The position numbers were made by a program, and so were the translations under genes. The notes beneath the pieces were generated by a model. It made no database searches. It had not been told where the DNA came from and worked only from the letters and a program-made list of their open reading frames with translations. DNA of 15,609 nucleotides from Chloroflexota bacterium (GTDB lineage Bacteria; Chloroflexota; Anaerolineae; Aggregatilineales; Phototrophicaceae): NCBI GenBank assembly GCA_026706395.1, contig JAPOYU010000089.1, positions 1 through 15,609 of the forward strand. The letters run 5' to 3'. Positions 7,371 through 15,547 of the stretch are shown here, in pieces (positions within the stretch are counted from its first letter, which is position 1; each line of letters starts with the position of its first letter).

Positions 7371-7733
7371 ATGAACGTTCTTAACGAGTGGGCATTTATC
7401 GGCGTGTTTGCTGTGCTGGCGCCGGTTTTTCCAGCCCTGCCAATCGTCATTGCCTGGCTCTTTCGCCCGCGGAAACCGAATGTTCTCAAGAGTTCCACTT
7501 ATGAATGCGGCGTCGAAACCATTGGCGACACCTGGGTGCAATTCCGCGTGCAGTATTATATTTACGGTCTCATTTTCCTGGTCTTCGATGTCGAAATGGT
7601 TTTCCTATTCCCTTGGGCCGTCGCTTACAACGACATGAGCTTATTCGGTTTCGTTGCCGGTTTCCTGTTCATCTTCTTGCTGGCGGACGCGCTGTTCTAC
7701 GCCTGGAAGAAAAACGCGCTGGATTGGAAATAG
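7371..7733 (+). CDS. nuoA: NADH-quinone oxidoreductase subunit A
   Basis: A 120-residue membrane protein of normal length with three predicted membrane segments. These are near 10-30, 62-82 (YIYGLIFLVFDVEMVFLFPW) and 90-110. The conserved loop carrying YECGVE (about 44-49) is the NuoA Cys loop at the quinone-site interface. The acidic residues of FDVEMVF are also conserved. NuoA sits in the inner membrane at the junction of the peripheral and membrane arms. AGGAAG lies 8 bases before the ATG. It is the first gene of the operon and is followed after 29 bases by nuoH. In most clusters nuoB, nuoC and nuoD would come next; they are absent here. Confidence 0.96.
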   Translation: MNVLNEWAFIGVFAVLAPVFPALPIVIAWLFRPRKPNVLKSSTYECGVETIGDTWVQFRVQYYIYGLIFLVFDVEMVFLFPWAVAYNDMSLFGFVAGFLFIFLLADALFYAWKKNALDWK

Positions 7734-7762
7734 GGCTGAGCTGACGCGGGCGGGAGACGACT

Positions 7763-8980
7763 ATGGACGAACTTTGTACAGGCTTGTGCCAAATCCTCGT
7801 TGAGTCCGGCGCCGATGCCGGTTTGGCACAGTTTCTGTCATTGTTGGTCGGCGTCCTGCTGGTCAGCGGCGTCCCGCTCATCACCGTCATTCTTCTCATC
7901 TGGATCGAGCGGAAAGTCGCTGCGCGCATACAGGACCGCATCGGACCGAATCGCGTCGGTCCCGTCGGCTTGCTGCAAACCATCGCGGACATGATCAAGC
8001 TCTTGAGTAAAGAAGATATCACGCCGACCGCCGCCGACCGAGTGCTGTACAATTCGGCGCCGCTGGTCTCGTTCGCGTCTGTCGTTCTGATCTGGGCGGT
8101 GATTCCCTTCACGCCCTTCCACTTCGGCGTCGATTTGGAAATCGGCGCTCTGTATTTCGTGGCGATCGCGTCCTTTGGCACGCTGGCGATCATGGTCGCC
8201 GGCTGGGCCAGCAACAACAAGTACGCGCTTCTCGGCGCTTTTCGTGTTGTATCGCTGCTCGTGAGTTACGAAGTGCCCCTGGTATTCGCCTTGTTGGTGC
8301 CGGTGATGCTGGCCGGCAGCATGAGCCTGCTCGATATCGTGAACGCGCAGACGGGTATGTGGTTTGTGGTATTGTCGCCGCTGGCATTCGTCATCTTTTA
8401 TGTGTCTTCGCAAGCCGAAACCGGGCGCGCGCCCTTCGACCTCATAGAAGCTGAATCCGAGTTGGTGGCCGGCTTCAACATTGAATACTCCGGCATGAAA
8501 TTCGGCATGTTCTTTGCCGCTGAGTTTCTTCACGTTTTCACCAACGGCATCTTGATGGCGCTGCTCTTCTTCGGCGGCTGGATGGGACCGCTCTATTACG
8601 AATCGCCGCTGATCGCCTTCGCCTGGCTGGGCGCCAAAGGCGGCATCATTTACTTCACTACACTATGGCTGCGCAACACCGTTCCGCGCTTGCGCATCGA
8701 TCAAATCATGGCATTCAACTGGAAATTCCTGGTGCCGCTTTCGATTGCGAATCTGGTTTTCATCTCGCTCGCGCTGAAGGTGATGCAGGAGTTTGGCTGG
8801 GCGCCGCGCGATTTGGTCAGCGCCGGTTTCATGGAGCTGCTGCCGACCACGGTGGTTCTACTTTTGATTAATGGCGCAATGACCATTTATCTGCTCGGCA
8901 TCATGCGCAAACGCGGCCAAGAAGCCCGGCGCGAATCGATGGCGGCGCGGACCGCTCTAGCGCAAGCGGCGGCGGACTAG
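7763..8980 (+). CDS. nuoH: NADH-quinone oxidoreductase subunit H
   Basis: A 405-residue membrane subunit that forms the quinone-access chamber and links electron transfer to the pumps. Both NuoH signatures are clear: GPNRVGPVGLLQTIADMIKL (61-80) and EAESELVAGFNIEYSGMKFG (229-248). SYEVPL at 168-173 and ETGRAPFDLIEAESE are the conserved acidic quinone-cavity segments; the Gly in ETGRAPFD replaces the Asn often seen. About eight hydrophobic helices are apparent. The C-terminus ends in a charged, Ala-rich cytoplasmic tail (from about 382). GGGAGA lies 5 bases before the ATG. The protein is longer than the roughly 325-350 residues common in proteobacteria, mainly through its N-terminus and tail. 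nuoI, its usual downstream neighbour, is missing, and nuoJ follows after 13 bases. Confidence 0.97.
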   Translation: MDELCTGLCQILVESGADAGLAQFLSLLVGVLLVSGVPLITVILLIWIERKVAARIQDRIGPNRVGPVGLLQTIADMIKLLSKEDITPTAADRVLYNSAPLVSFASVVLIWAVIPFTPFHFGVDLEIGALYFVAIASFGTLAIMVAGWASNNKYALLGAFRVVSLLVSYEVPLVFALLVPVMLAGSMSLLDIVNAQTGMWFVVLSPLAFVIFYVSSQAETGRAPFDLIEAESELVAGFNIEYSGMKFGMFFAAEFLHVFTNGILMALLFFGGWMGPLYYESPLIAFAWLGAKGGIIYFTTLWLRNTVPRLRIDQIMAFNWKFLVPLSIANLVFISLALKVMQEFGWAPRDLVSAGFMELLPTTVVLLLINGAMTIYLLGIMRKRGQEARRESMAARTALAQAAAD

Positions 8981-8993
8981 GGAGACTGGCGAG

Positions 8994-9518
8994 ATGGAAT
9001 TGAACGCGATCACAATCGGTTTCGCCGTCTTTACGATTTGTACGCTCGGCGGCGGCATCGGCGTCGTGACCACGCGCAATCTCTTCCAAGGCACAATCTG
9101 GCTGATGGTGAGCTTGTTTGGCGTGGCCGGCTACTTCATTTTGTTGAGCGCGCCTTTCTTGGCGGCGGTGCAGATCCTTGTTTATATCGGCGCTATCGCG
9201 ATTCTAATCACCTTCGCCGTGATGCTCACCCGCAGCGTCACCCGCATCAAAGAACGCTATATCCGCATCGTGCCGAGTTTCATCGCCTCGCTCTTGCTGT
9301 TCCTGGTGCTGCTGTTTGGCGTCACGGTTCCCATATTTGGCGGTCACCTGCCGGAGTCGGCGCCGGAATATGTGGCATCGACGCGCGATCTTGGTATCGC
9401 TCTGGTTGATGAAAATGGCTACGTCGTGCCGTTTCTGCTGGCATCGGTCTTGCTGACGGCCGCCATGATCGGCGCGATCTTCATCGCCCGCGACGAGAAG
9501 ACAAAGGGAGGAAGCTAG
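8994..9518 (+). CDS. nuoJ: NADH-quinone oxidoreductase subunit J
   Basis: A 174-residue protein with five hydrophobic helices, as expected for NuoJ, which lies between NuoA/H and NuoK in the membrane arm. The family core is AAVQILVYIGAIAILITFAV (about 57-76), which contains the pi-bulge helix TM3 involved in conformational coupling. LGIALVDENGYVVPFLLAS precedes the last helix. GGGAGA follows the nuoH stop codon, about 9 bases before the ATG, as it does before nuoM. The start is unambiguous. The stop lies 2 bases before the nuoK ATG, so the pair is probably translationally coupled. Confidence 0.96.
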   Translation: MELNAITIGFAVFTICTLGGGIGVVTTRNLFQGTIWLMVSLFGVAGYFILLSAPFLAAVQILVYIGAIAILITFAVMLTRSVTRIKERYIRIVPSFIASLLLFLVLLFGVTVPIFGGHLPESAPEYVASTRDLGIALVDENGYVVPFLLASVLLTAAMIGAIFIARDEKTKGGS

Positions 9519-9520
9519 AC

Positions 9521-9838
9521 ATGGTGCCTCTCTGGATGTATCTGGCGGTCGCGGCAGCCTTGTTTTCGCTGGGTGTGTTTGGCGCCCTTGCGCGCCGCAA
9601 CGCCGTCGCGATTCTGATGAGCGTCGAACTGATGCTGAACGCGGTGAATATCAACCTGGTCGCTTTCTGGCGTTATAGCGAGACGAGTACAGACTTGCTG
9701 CTCAATGGCTATGCCTTCACCGCTTTCGTCCTGATCGTGGCTGCAGCGGAAGCGGCGGTCGGCTTGGCGATCATTATCACGGTGTATCGCAATCGGCATT
9801 CGGTGATACCGGAAGAAGCCGTCGCGCTCAAAGGATAA
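9521..9838 (+). CDS. nuoK: NADH-quinone oxidoreductase subunit K
   Basis: A 105-residue, three-helix subunit of usual length. The two buried Glu residues of the proton path are present: E36 in SVELMLNAVNI and E77 in IVAAAEAAVGLAI. NuoK is part of the proton channel nearest the quinone module. GGGAGGAAGC at the end of nuoJ is a strong ribosome site, and only 2 bases separate the nuoJ stop from the ATG. The cytoplasmic C-terminal tail (RNRHSVIPEEAVALKG) is short. nuoL follows after 8 bases. Confidence 0.97.
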   Translation: MVPLWMYLAVAAALFSLGVFGALARRNAVAILMSVELMLNAVNINLVAFWRYSETSTDLLLNGYAFTAFVLIVAAAEAAVGLAIIITVYRNRHSVIPEEAVALKG

Positions 9839-9846
9839 GGACCGCT

Positions 9847-12168
9847 ATGGATTTCCTCAACGATCCGAACGCCCTGCCTTGGCTGGTCCCAGCCGGTCCG
9901 CTGCTGGCTTTCCTCATCATCACGCTGATCACCAACAAGTCGAAGTTGGTTCCGGCCACCGATCACCACGAATATGGCGGTCATCATCCGGATTATGACG
10001 GAATGATGGTGCCGGTGGTCCATCCTTGGAGCCGCGTTGTCAGTGTTATTGTCGGCATGATCGGTGTTGTTGCGGCGCTGTTGATCAGTTGGCAGACGCT
10101 TCACAACGCCTCACAGCTGCATCATCTGGGGCAGGATGTCCTTGCCAGCAGCATCGCCTGGATGGATACGGGCGAGACGGCCTTTAACATGGGCGTCTTG
10201 GTTGACCCGGCGACTGTTATCATGCTGGTCATGGTGCCGATCGCCGTGTTGATGATCTTCATTTATTCCATCGGCTATATGGCGCATGACCCGCGGCAGG
10301 CGCGTTTCTTCGCCTTGATTTCGCTCTTCGCCGGCGCCATGTTGACTTTGGTCGTGGCGGATAATGTGCTGCTGCTTTTCGTCGGCTGGGAGATCATGGG
10401 CGTTTGCTCCTATATGCTCATAGGCTTCTGGTTCGAGAAAGAAAGCGCCTACAAAGCCGCCATCAAAGCCTTTACCACAACGCGCATCGCCGATGTCGTC
10501 ATGCTGCTCGGCATCGCTTATCTCTACAGCATCACCGGCACGTTGAGCTTCCGTGAAATCATGTATAACCCGGAGGCGCTTGATCTGCTGGCGACGACCA
10601 CGCCGATCATCTTCGGCGGCTGGACGGTCAGCGCGGCGAGCATCATCGGTATCTTTCTCATAATCGGCACGGTCGGCAAGTCAGCGCAGTTTCCCTTGCA
10701 TGTTTGGCTGCCGGACGCGATGGAAGGTCCGACCCCCGTCAGCGCTATGATTCACGCCGCGGCGATGGTCTCGGCCGGCATCTTCTCCCTGATTCGTCTT
10801 TATCCGCTATTCGCCGCCGGTGGCGATCCGCATCATGGCGTCATGACCGAACCGCTGGCCTTCATGGCGGTTGTCGGCGCGTTTACGGCGCTGCTCGCCG
10901 CGACGATGGCGCTGGCGCAGAATGATGTCAAAGCGGTGCTGGCCTATTCGACGATCTCGCAGCTCGGCTTTATGATGGCGGCGCTGGGCATCGGCGCCTA
11001 TATCGCCGCCGCCTTTCATCTCATCACGCACGGCTTTTTCAAGGCGCTGCTCTTTATGGCGGCCGGCTCGGTCATCCACGGCATGGAACACGGCGAGCAC
11101 CATGTACACGAACATGGCGGTCATGGTCATGACGATCACGCAGAGCACTTCGATCCGCAGGACATGACCAATATGGGCGGTTTGCGCAAGACCATGCCTG
11201 TCACCTTCTGGACCTTCCTGATCGGGGGCTTGTCGCTTTCGGGCTTGCCGATCATCACGGCGGGATTCTGGTCCAAAGACGAAATCCTGGCGGATGCCTG
11301 GCTGGTGCTGGACAAATACGGCAGCGGCGCGCACGGGCTGGTATTTGTATTGCTGGGGCTGGCCGCTTTCATGACCGCTTTCTACACCATGCGCCAAATC
11401 TCGCTGACCTTCGGCGGCGAGCCGCGCAGTGAAGCGGCGAAACATGCCAACCTGGGGCAGGGCGTCGTCAGCTTCACGATGACGCTGCCGCTGGTCATCC
11501 TTGCGCTATTCGCCATCGGCGCAGGCTTCGTCGGCGTGCCGACCGATTTTCCAGTGCTGGGACCAATCTTCTCGCCCAAATACAACGCTTTCCATCATCT
11601 GGTTATTGAAGCGCTGCCGCTGCCAGACGCGACGACCGCCTACGCCTCGCTGCCCGACTATCATCCACATGCGCCGCCATTCAACATCGTGCCGGTGGCG
11701 ACATCATTCATTGTAGCGCTGCTTGGTCTGTGGCTGGGCTACATGATGTACTGGCGCAAGCCGCTCAAGGCCGGACAGAAGGATCCGCTCGAAAATACGC
11801 TCGGTCCCTTGCATACGCTGTTCAAGAATCGCTACTACCTCGATGACATTTACGGACAGGCATTCGTCAAGCCGTCGCAGTGGCTGGCTGCGCAAGTGAT
11901 CGTCTTGCTCGATCGCGGCATCATCGACGCTCTGCTTCATGTCATCGCGCGGATCGCCACCTGGCTGGGCGACCTGACCAAAGTCTTGAACCTCTGGCTG
12001 ATTGACGGCGTCGGCGACGGCATCCCCATCGCGATATTCAACATCGGCGGCTGGCTGCGGCGTATGCAAACCGGACGCGTGCAGCAGTACATGCTACTTG
12101 TACTTGTGGCGGCGGTGCTGATCGGCATCGTTCTGGTTCTTTCGTCGGGCGCGGCGCTGGCGCAATAG
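9847..12168 (+). CDS. nuoL: NADH-quinone oxidoreductase subunit L, long form
   Basis: An antiporter-like proton-pumping subunit at the far end of the membrane arm. At 773 residues it is well above the roughly 600-650 usual. Pump residues are visible: E182 in GWEIMGVCSYM, K278 in GKSAQFPLHVWLPDA, and K477/D478 in FWSKDEILADA. The extra length has three visible sources. One is a His-containing loop between the first two helices (about 39-60, DHHEYGGHHPDYDGMM). The second is a very His-rich loop at 411-434 with 10 His in 24 residues. The third is extra sequence at about 710-735 in the lateral helix, just before WLRRMQTGRVQQYML. The last is what is expected when an additional antiporter-like subunit is built into the arm, and a second nuoM is present downstream. 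AAGGA precedes the ATG. The gene shows no frameshift. Confidence 0.97.
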   Translation: MDFLNDPNALPWLVPAGPLLAFLIITLITNKSKLVPATDHHEYGGHHPDYDGMMVPVVHPWSRVVSVIVGMIGVVAALLISWQTLHNASQLHHLGQDVLASSIAWMDTGETAFNMGVLVDPATVIMLVMVPIAVLMIFIYSIGYMAHDPRQARFFALISLFAGAMLTLVVADNVLLLFVGWEIMGVCSYMLIGFWFEKESAYKAAIKAFTTTRIADVVMLLGIAYLYSITGTLSFREIMYNPEALDLLATTTPIIFGGWTVSAASIIGIFLIIGTVGKSAQFPLHVWLPDAMEGPTPVSAMIHAAAMVSAGIFSLIRLYPLFAAGGDPHHGVMTEPLAFMAVVGAFTALLAATMALAQNDVKAVLAYSTISQLGFMMAALGIGAYIAAAFHLITHGFFKALLFMAAGSVIHGMEHGEHHVHEHGGHGHDDHAEHFDPQDMTNMGGLRKTMPVTFWTFLIGGLSLSGLPIITAGFWSKDEILADAWLVLDKYGSGAHGLVFVLLGLAAFMTAFYTMRQISLTFGGEPRSEAAKHANLGQGVVSFTMTLPLVILALFAIGAGFVGVPTDFPVLGPIFSPKYNAFHHLVIEALPLPDATTAYASLPDYHPHAPPFNIVPVATSFIVALLGLWLGYMMYWRKPLKAGQKDPLENTLGPLHTLFKNRYYLDDIYGQAFVKPSQWLAAQVIVLLDRGIIDALLHVIARIATWLGDLTKVLNLWLIDGVGDGIPIAIFNIGGWLRRMQTGRVQQYMLLVLVAAVLIGIVLVLSSGAALAQ
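11974..12051 (+). other. NuoL lateral-helix insertion, about 26 residues
   Basis: Codons 710-735 of NuoL (LTKVLNLWLIDGVGDG... to NIGG) lie between RIATWLGD and WLRRMQTGRVQ. In ordinary long-form NuoL, as I recall it, the RxxxGLGE-like segment joins the LRRLQTGRVQ-like segment directly, so this stretch is extra. Enlarged lateral helices are the known hallmark of complex I with a fourth pump subunit. The exact ends of the insertion depend on alignment. Confidence 0.6.
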
Positions 12169-12180
12169 GGAGACGCCTTC

Positions 12181-13815
12181 ATGATCGATGTGTTTGGGAT
12201 AGACGCGCTTTCGGTTCTGGTCTTCGGCCCCGCGCTCAGTGCCTTCATTGTGGCGTCTCTCGCTTCGCTGGGCCCGAGCAAGCAAGTCGGGCGCTGGGTG
12301 GCGCTTGTCCTTTCGCTCTTATTGGCGCTGCTTTCGATCAAGGTCTTCTTCGATTATCAAGCGGCCGGGCTGGCCATCGGCGCTGAGCAATTCATCATCA
12401 CGCAGGACTCGACCTGGTTTGAGGCGCTTGGCTCCCGCTGGAAGCTGGGTGTTGACGGCATCAGCGTAGTCATGGTCTTGCTCACTGGCATCTTGACACC
12501 GCTTGCGATCCTGGCCAGTTGGAACATCAAAGACCGCTCGAACATGCACCTGGCGCTGCTGCTCTTCTTCGAAACTGGCAGCATGGGAGTCTTTGTGGCG
12601 ATGGACCTGATGGTCTTCTTCCTCTTCTATGAGTTGACGCTCGTGCCGATGTACTTCCTCATCAATCAATGGGGCAGCCTGCCAAAAGCCGGCGTCAAGT
12701 TCAGCGGCCGCTTTTATGCCTCGACCAAATTCATGATTTATTCCTTTGGCGGCACCTTGGGCATGCTGCTCGCGACCCAGCTCATCGGCTGGTCGGCCGG
12801 CACTTACAACATTGCCGATCTGACCGAGATTTGGCCGCTTTTCCGCCAAGGCGAGGCGCTGCTCGGCATCGACGTCAGCACGGTCAAGGCGCTGGCATTC
12901 GCTGGCTTCTTTGTCGCATTCAGTATCAAAATTCCGATATGGCCTTTCCACACCTGGCTGCCCGACGCGCACGGCGAAGCGCCGACGGCGGGTTCAATGC
13001 TGCTGGCCGGGATTATGCTGAAGCTGGGCGCATATGGTTTCATTCGCTTGGTCGTTCCTTTCTTCCCCGATGTCTGGCTGACCGAGGTCGTCATCATCGG
13101 CGTCAATGTGGCGACGCTCTTCGCCATTTTGTCCGTGGTCGGCATCGTGCTTGGCGCGTTCGCCGCCTTCGGCCAGACCGACATCAAGCGACTTGTCGCC
13201 TACAGCTCGGTCAACCATATGGGCTTTGTCGGCATCGGCATCGCCGTCTTCGCGCAGACCTACGCTCAAATCTGGACGGGCGTGGAGCCAAATGCCGATA
13301 TTCAGACGGCGATCCTGGCGGGCAACGGTACCGTGCTGCAGATGTTCAATCATGGCCTTAGCTCGGCCGGCATGTTTTTGCTCGCCGGCGCCCTCTATCA
13401 CAAAACGCATACACGTGAGCTAAGCGACTACGGTGGCCTTTGGGTGAAAGCCCCGGTCTTCGGCGCGATTCTGTTGTTTACCAGTTTCGCCAGCTTGGGC
13501 TTGCCGGGCTTAAATGGTTTCGTCAGTGAATTCCTGATCGTGCGCGGCGCTTGGCCGGTCTTCACGGCATTAACCGCCATAGCCATGATCGGCCTGCTCT
13601 TCACCGGCGGCTACATTCTCAAGGGTATTCGCGCCGTCTTGCACGGTCCCTTCAACCTGCGCTGGAGAGATTACAGCTTGGAACTCACGCCGGCTGAGAT
13701 GCTTGGTATGGCGCCGTTGATCGTGTTGATGCTGCTGACCGGCGTCTATCCCAACTGGATTCTGCCGCTGATCAACACGACGGTTTCGTCCATTTTCGTC
13801 GGCTTGGCGAGCTAG
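12181..13815 (+). CDS. nuoM: NADH-quinone oxidoreductase subunit M, first copy
   Basis: A 544-residue antiporter-like pump subunit. The charged residues of the proton path are complete: E151 in FLFYELTLVPMYFLI, K250 in FSIKIPIWPFHTWLPDAHGE, K281 in MLKLGAYGF, K336 and H346 in IKRLVAYSSVNHMG, and E450 in GFVSEFLIVRGAW. The length is slightly above the usual 500 or so. GGGAG follows the nuoL stop, 9-10 bases before the ATG, and the gap to nuoL is 12 bases. This copy looks like a conventional NuoM and is presumably fully competent for pumping. The second nuoM begins 10 bases after its stop. The order L-M-M-N places both copies in one transcript. Confidence 0.97.
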   Translation: MIDVFGIDALSVLVFGPALSAFIVASLASLGPSKQVGRWVALVLSLLLALLSIKVFFDYQAAGLAIGAEQFIITQDSTWFEALGSRWKLGVDGISVVMVLLTGILTPLAILASWNIKDRSNMHLALLLFFETGSMGVFVAMDLMVFFLFYELTLVPMYFLINQWGSLPKAGVKFSGRFYASTKFMIYSFGGTLGMLLATQLIGWSAGTYNIADLTEIWPLFRQGEALLGIDVSTVKALAFAGFFVAFSIKIPIWPFHTWLPDAHGEAPTAGSMLLAGIMLKLGAYGFIRLVVPFFPDVWLTEVVIIGVNVATLFAILSVVGIVLGAFAAFGQTDIKRLVAYSSVNHMGFVGIGIAVFAQTYAQIWTGVEPNADIQTAILAGNGTVLQMFNHGLSSAGMFLLAGALYHKTHTRELSDYGGLWVKAPVFGAILLFTSFASLGLPGLNGFVSEFLIVRGAWPVFTALTAIAMIGLLFTGGYILKGIRAVLHGPFNLRWRDYSLELTPAEMLGMAPLIVLMLLTGVYPNWILPLINTTVSSIFVGLAS

Positions 13816-13825
13816 GATTGCCCCT

Positions 13826-15547
13826 ATGGAAGCTACGGGATTCTCCCTCCTCACTGCGATAATCTTCATCCCGATCATTGCGGGGGTGGTCATCCTCTTC
13901 CTCGATCGCAAGAATCGCGATCTGGTTCGCGGCGTCGGTGTCACCGCCGCATCGGCTGTTCTGGCGCTATCGCTCGCCGTCTACTTTGGTTATGACACCT
14001 TTGTCAAGGCAGAAGGCGGGCTTATCGAGAGCCAGCAGGCGCTGCTCGAATCCGGCGCCGACTTAAGCGGCGCGCAGATGTTCGCCGATGCGTTGGCTTT
14101 TGAGCAGCGGATCGTCTGGGTTGAGTCTCTCGGCATCGCCTATCACGTCGGTGTTGACGGCGTTTCCGCGCCGATGGTGCTGCTCACCGGCATGGTCGCC
14201 GTGGCTGGTGTTCTGATCTCCTGGAATATCGAAGACCGCCTGCGGGAATTCATGGCTTTCTTCATGTTTCTCGTCGCTGGCGTTTATGGCGTCTTCATCG
14301 CTGTGGATCTGTTCATGCTGTTCTTCTTCTATGAGTTGGCGATATTCCCGATGTACTTGCTTATCGCCGGCTGGGGCTGGGTCAAGCTGCGCGAATATGC
14401 TGCCATGAAGCTGACGCTGTATATCCTGGTCGGCTCAGTCTTTGCGCTGGTTGCGGCGGTAGCCATGTATTTCGCCGCCGGCGCCTACTTCTCTGGCAGC
14501 GGCGCAGATGTATTCCGGTCCGCAGTCGAAAGCGGTTTGCTGCCGGCCGACAGCGGGCCCTACAGTTGGAGTATTGTGCAGCTGACATTGGCGGCCGAAA
14601 ACGGCGCGTTCGGCATCGAGATCCTTGGCATCGACGGCTTGAACTTCGAACGCTTTTGGTTCCCCTTTATGTTTATGGGATTCGGCGTTCTTGCCGGCGT
14701 TTTCCCCTTCCACAACTGGTCGCCCGATGGCCATGTGGCCGCGCCGACGGCGGTCTCGATGATCCACGCCGGTGTTTTGATGAAGGTCGGGGCGTTCGCC
14801 GCTTTGCGCTCTGGCGTGCAGCTCCTTCCCGATGGCGCTGATACGCACCTGCCCTGGATCGTCTTCCTGACCCTAATCAACGTCGTCTATGGGGCGCTGA
14901 TCGCTTTCCGGCAGCGCGATTTCAAGTATGTCATTGGCTTTTCTTCGGTCAGCCACATGGGCCTGGTCAGCATGGGCTGGGCGACGATGAACTTGACCGG
15001 TATGACCGGCGCCGGCATCCAGATGTTCAGCCACGGCGCCATGACGGCGCTCTTCTTCGGCGTCGTCGGCATGGTCTACGACCGCTCACACACGCGCGAT
15101 ATCCCGAGCTTGGGTGGCTTCATCAAGGTAATGCCCTGGGTCGGCATTGCCTTTGTGATTGGCGGTTTGACCAGTATGGGCATGCCCGGCTTGAGCGGCT
15201 TCATCGCTGAGTTCCCCATTTTCCAAGGCATGTGGGCGGCATCCGAGCAGATCACATTACAAGTCGGCGGCTTTCAACTCAGCAATTACTACAGCGTGAT
15301 CGTGATCGTGGCCGCTCTCGGCATCGTCATCACCGCCGCCTACGTCTTGCGCGTCGCCGGCCAAGTCTTCTTCGGCGAGTTTGACGCCGAGCGCTACCAC
15401 GATGTCGGGAACATTGAAATGACCGACCGCATTGTCTTGATCATTTTGGGATCGCCTTTGATCATCCTCGGCCTCTACCCGCCGATCATGGCGCCGATGA
15501 TCGAATCCGGCATTCGACCACTTATCGCCCTGCTGGGAGGTGGCTAG
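13826..15547 (+). CDS. nuoM: NADH-quinone oxidoreductase subunit M, second copy (2M-type complex I)
   Basis: A 573-residue antiporter-like subunit, clearly NuoM-like but diverged from the upstream copy. It keeps E170 (FFFYELAIFPMYLLI), K320 (GVLMKVGAF), K367 and H377 (DFKYVIGFSSVSHMG) and E462 (GFIAEFPIFQGMW). The TM7 stretch reads FGVLAGVFPFHNWSPDGH. Set against FSIKIPIWPFHTWLPDAH of the first copy, L289 stands where K250 does, and Gly replaces the Pro. It also has longer loops near 60-105 and 220-275. AGGA at 13814-13817, overlapping the preceding stop, precedes the ATG by 8 bases. A second NuoM in the same cassette is known from 2M complex I, where it is thought to add a fourth pumping unit. 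Whether this copy pumps or acts as a spacer is open. Confidence 0.95.
   Translation: MEATGFSLLTAIIFIPIIAGVVILFLDRKNRDLVRGVGVTAASAVLALSLAVYFGYDTFVKAEGGLIESQQALLESGADLSGAQMFADALAFEQRIVWVESLGIAYHVGVDGVSAPMVLLTGMVAVAGVLISWNIEDRLREFMAFFMFLVAGVYGVFIAVDLFMLFFFYELAIFPMYLLIAGWGWVKLREYAAMKLTLYILVGSVFALVAAVAMYFAAGAYFSGSGADVFRSAVESGLLPADSGPYSWSIVQLTLAAENGAFGIEILGIDGLNFERFWFPFMFMGFGVLAGVFPFHNWSPDGHVAAPTAVSMIHAGVLMKVGAFAALRSGVQLLPDGADTHLPWIVFLTLINVVYGALIAFRQRDFKYVIGFSSVSHMGLVSMGWATMNLTGMTGAGIQMFSHGAMTALFFGVVGMVYDRSHTRDIPSLGGFIKVMPWVGIAFVIGGLTSMGMPGLSGFIAEFPIFQGMWAASEQITLQVGGFQLSNYYSVIVIVAALGIVITAAYVLRVAGQVFFGEFDAERYHDVGNIEMTDRIVLIILGSPLIILGLYPPIMAPMIESGIRPLIALLGGG

Noticed and set aside
7734..7762. Remnants of deleted nuoBCD between nuoA and nuoH
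   Set aside because: The gap is 29 bases and is filled by the stop context and the nuoH ribosome site; no coding remnant is visible.
12181..15547. The two nuoM genes as a recent tandem duplication or assembly artefact
   Set aside because: The proteins differ throughout, in length, loops and TM7 residues, so this is an old duplication or separate origin, not a repeated segment.
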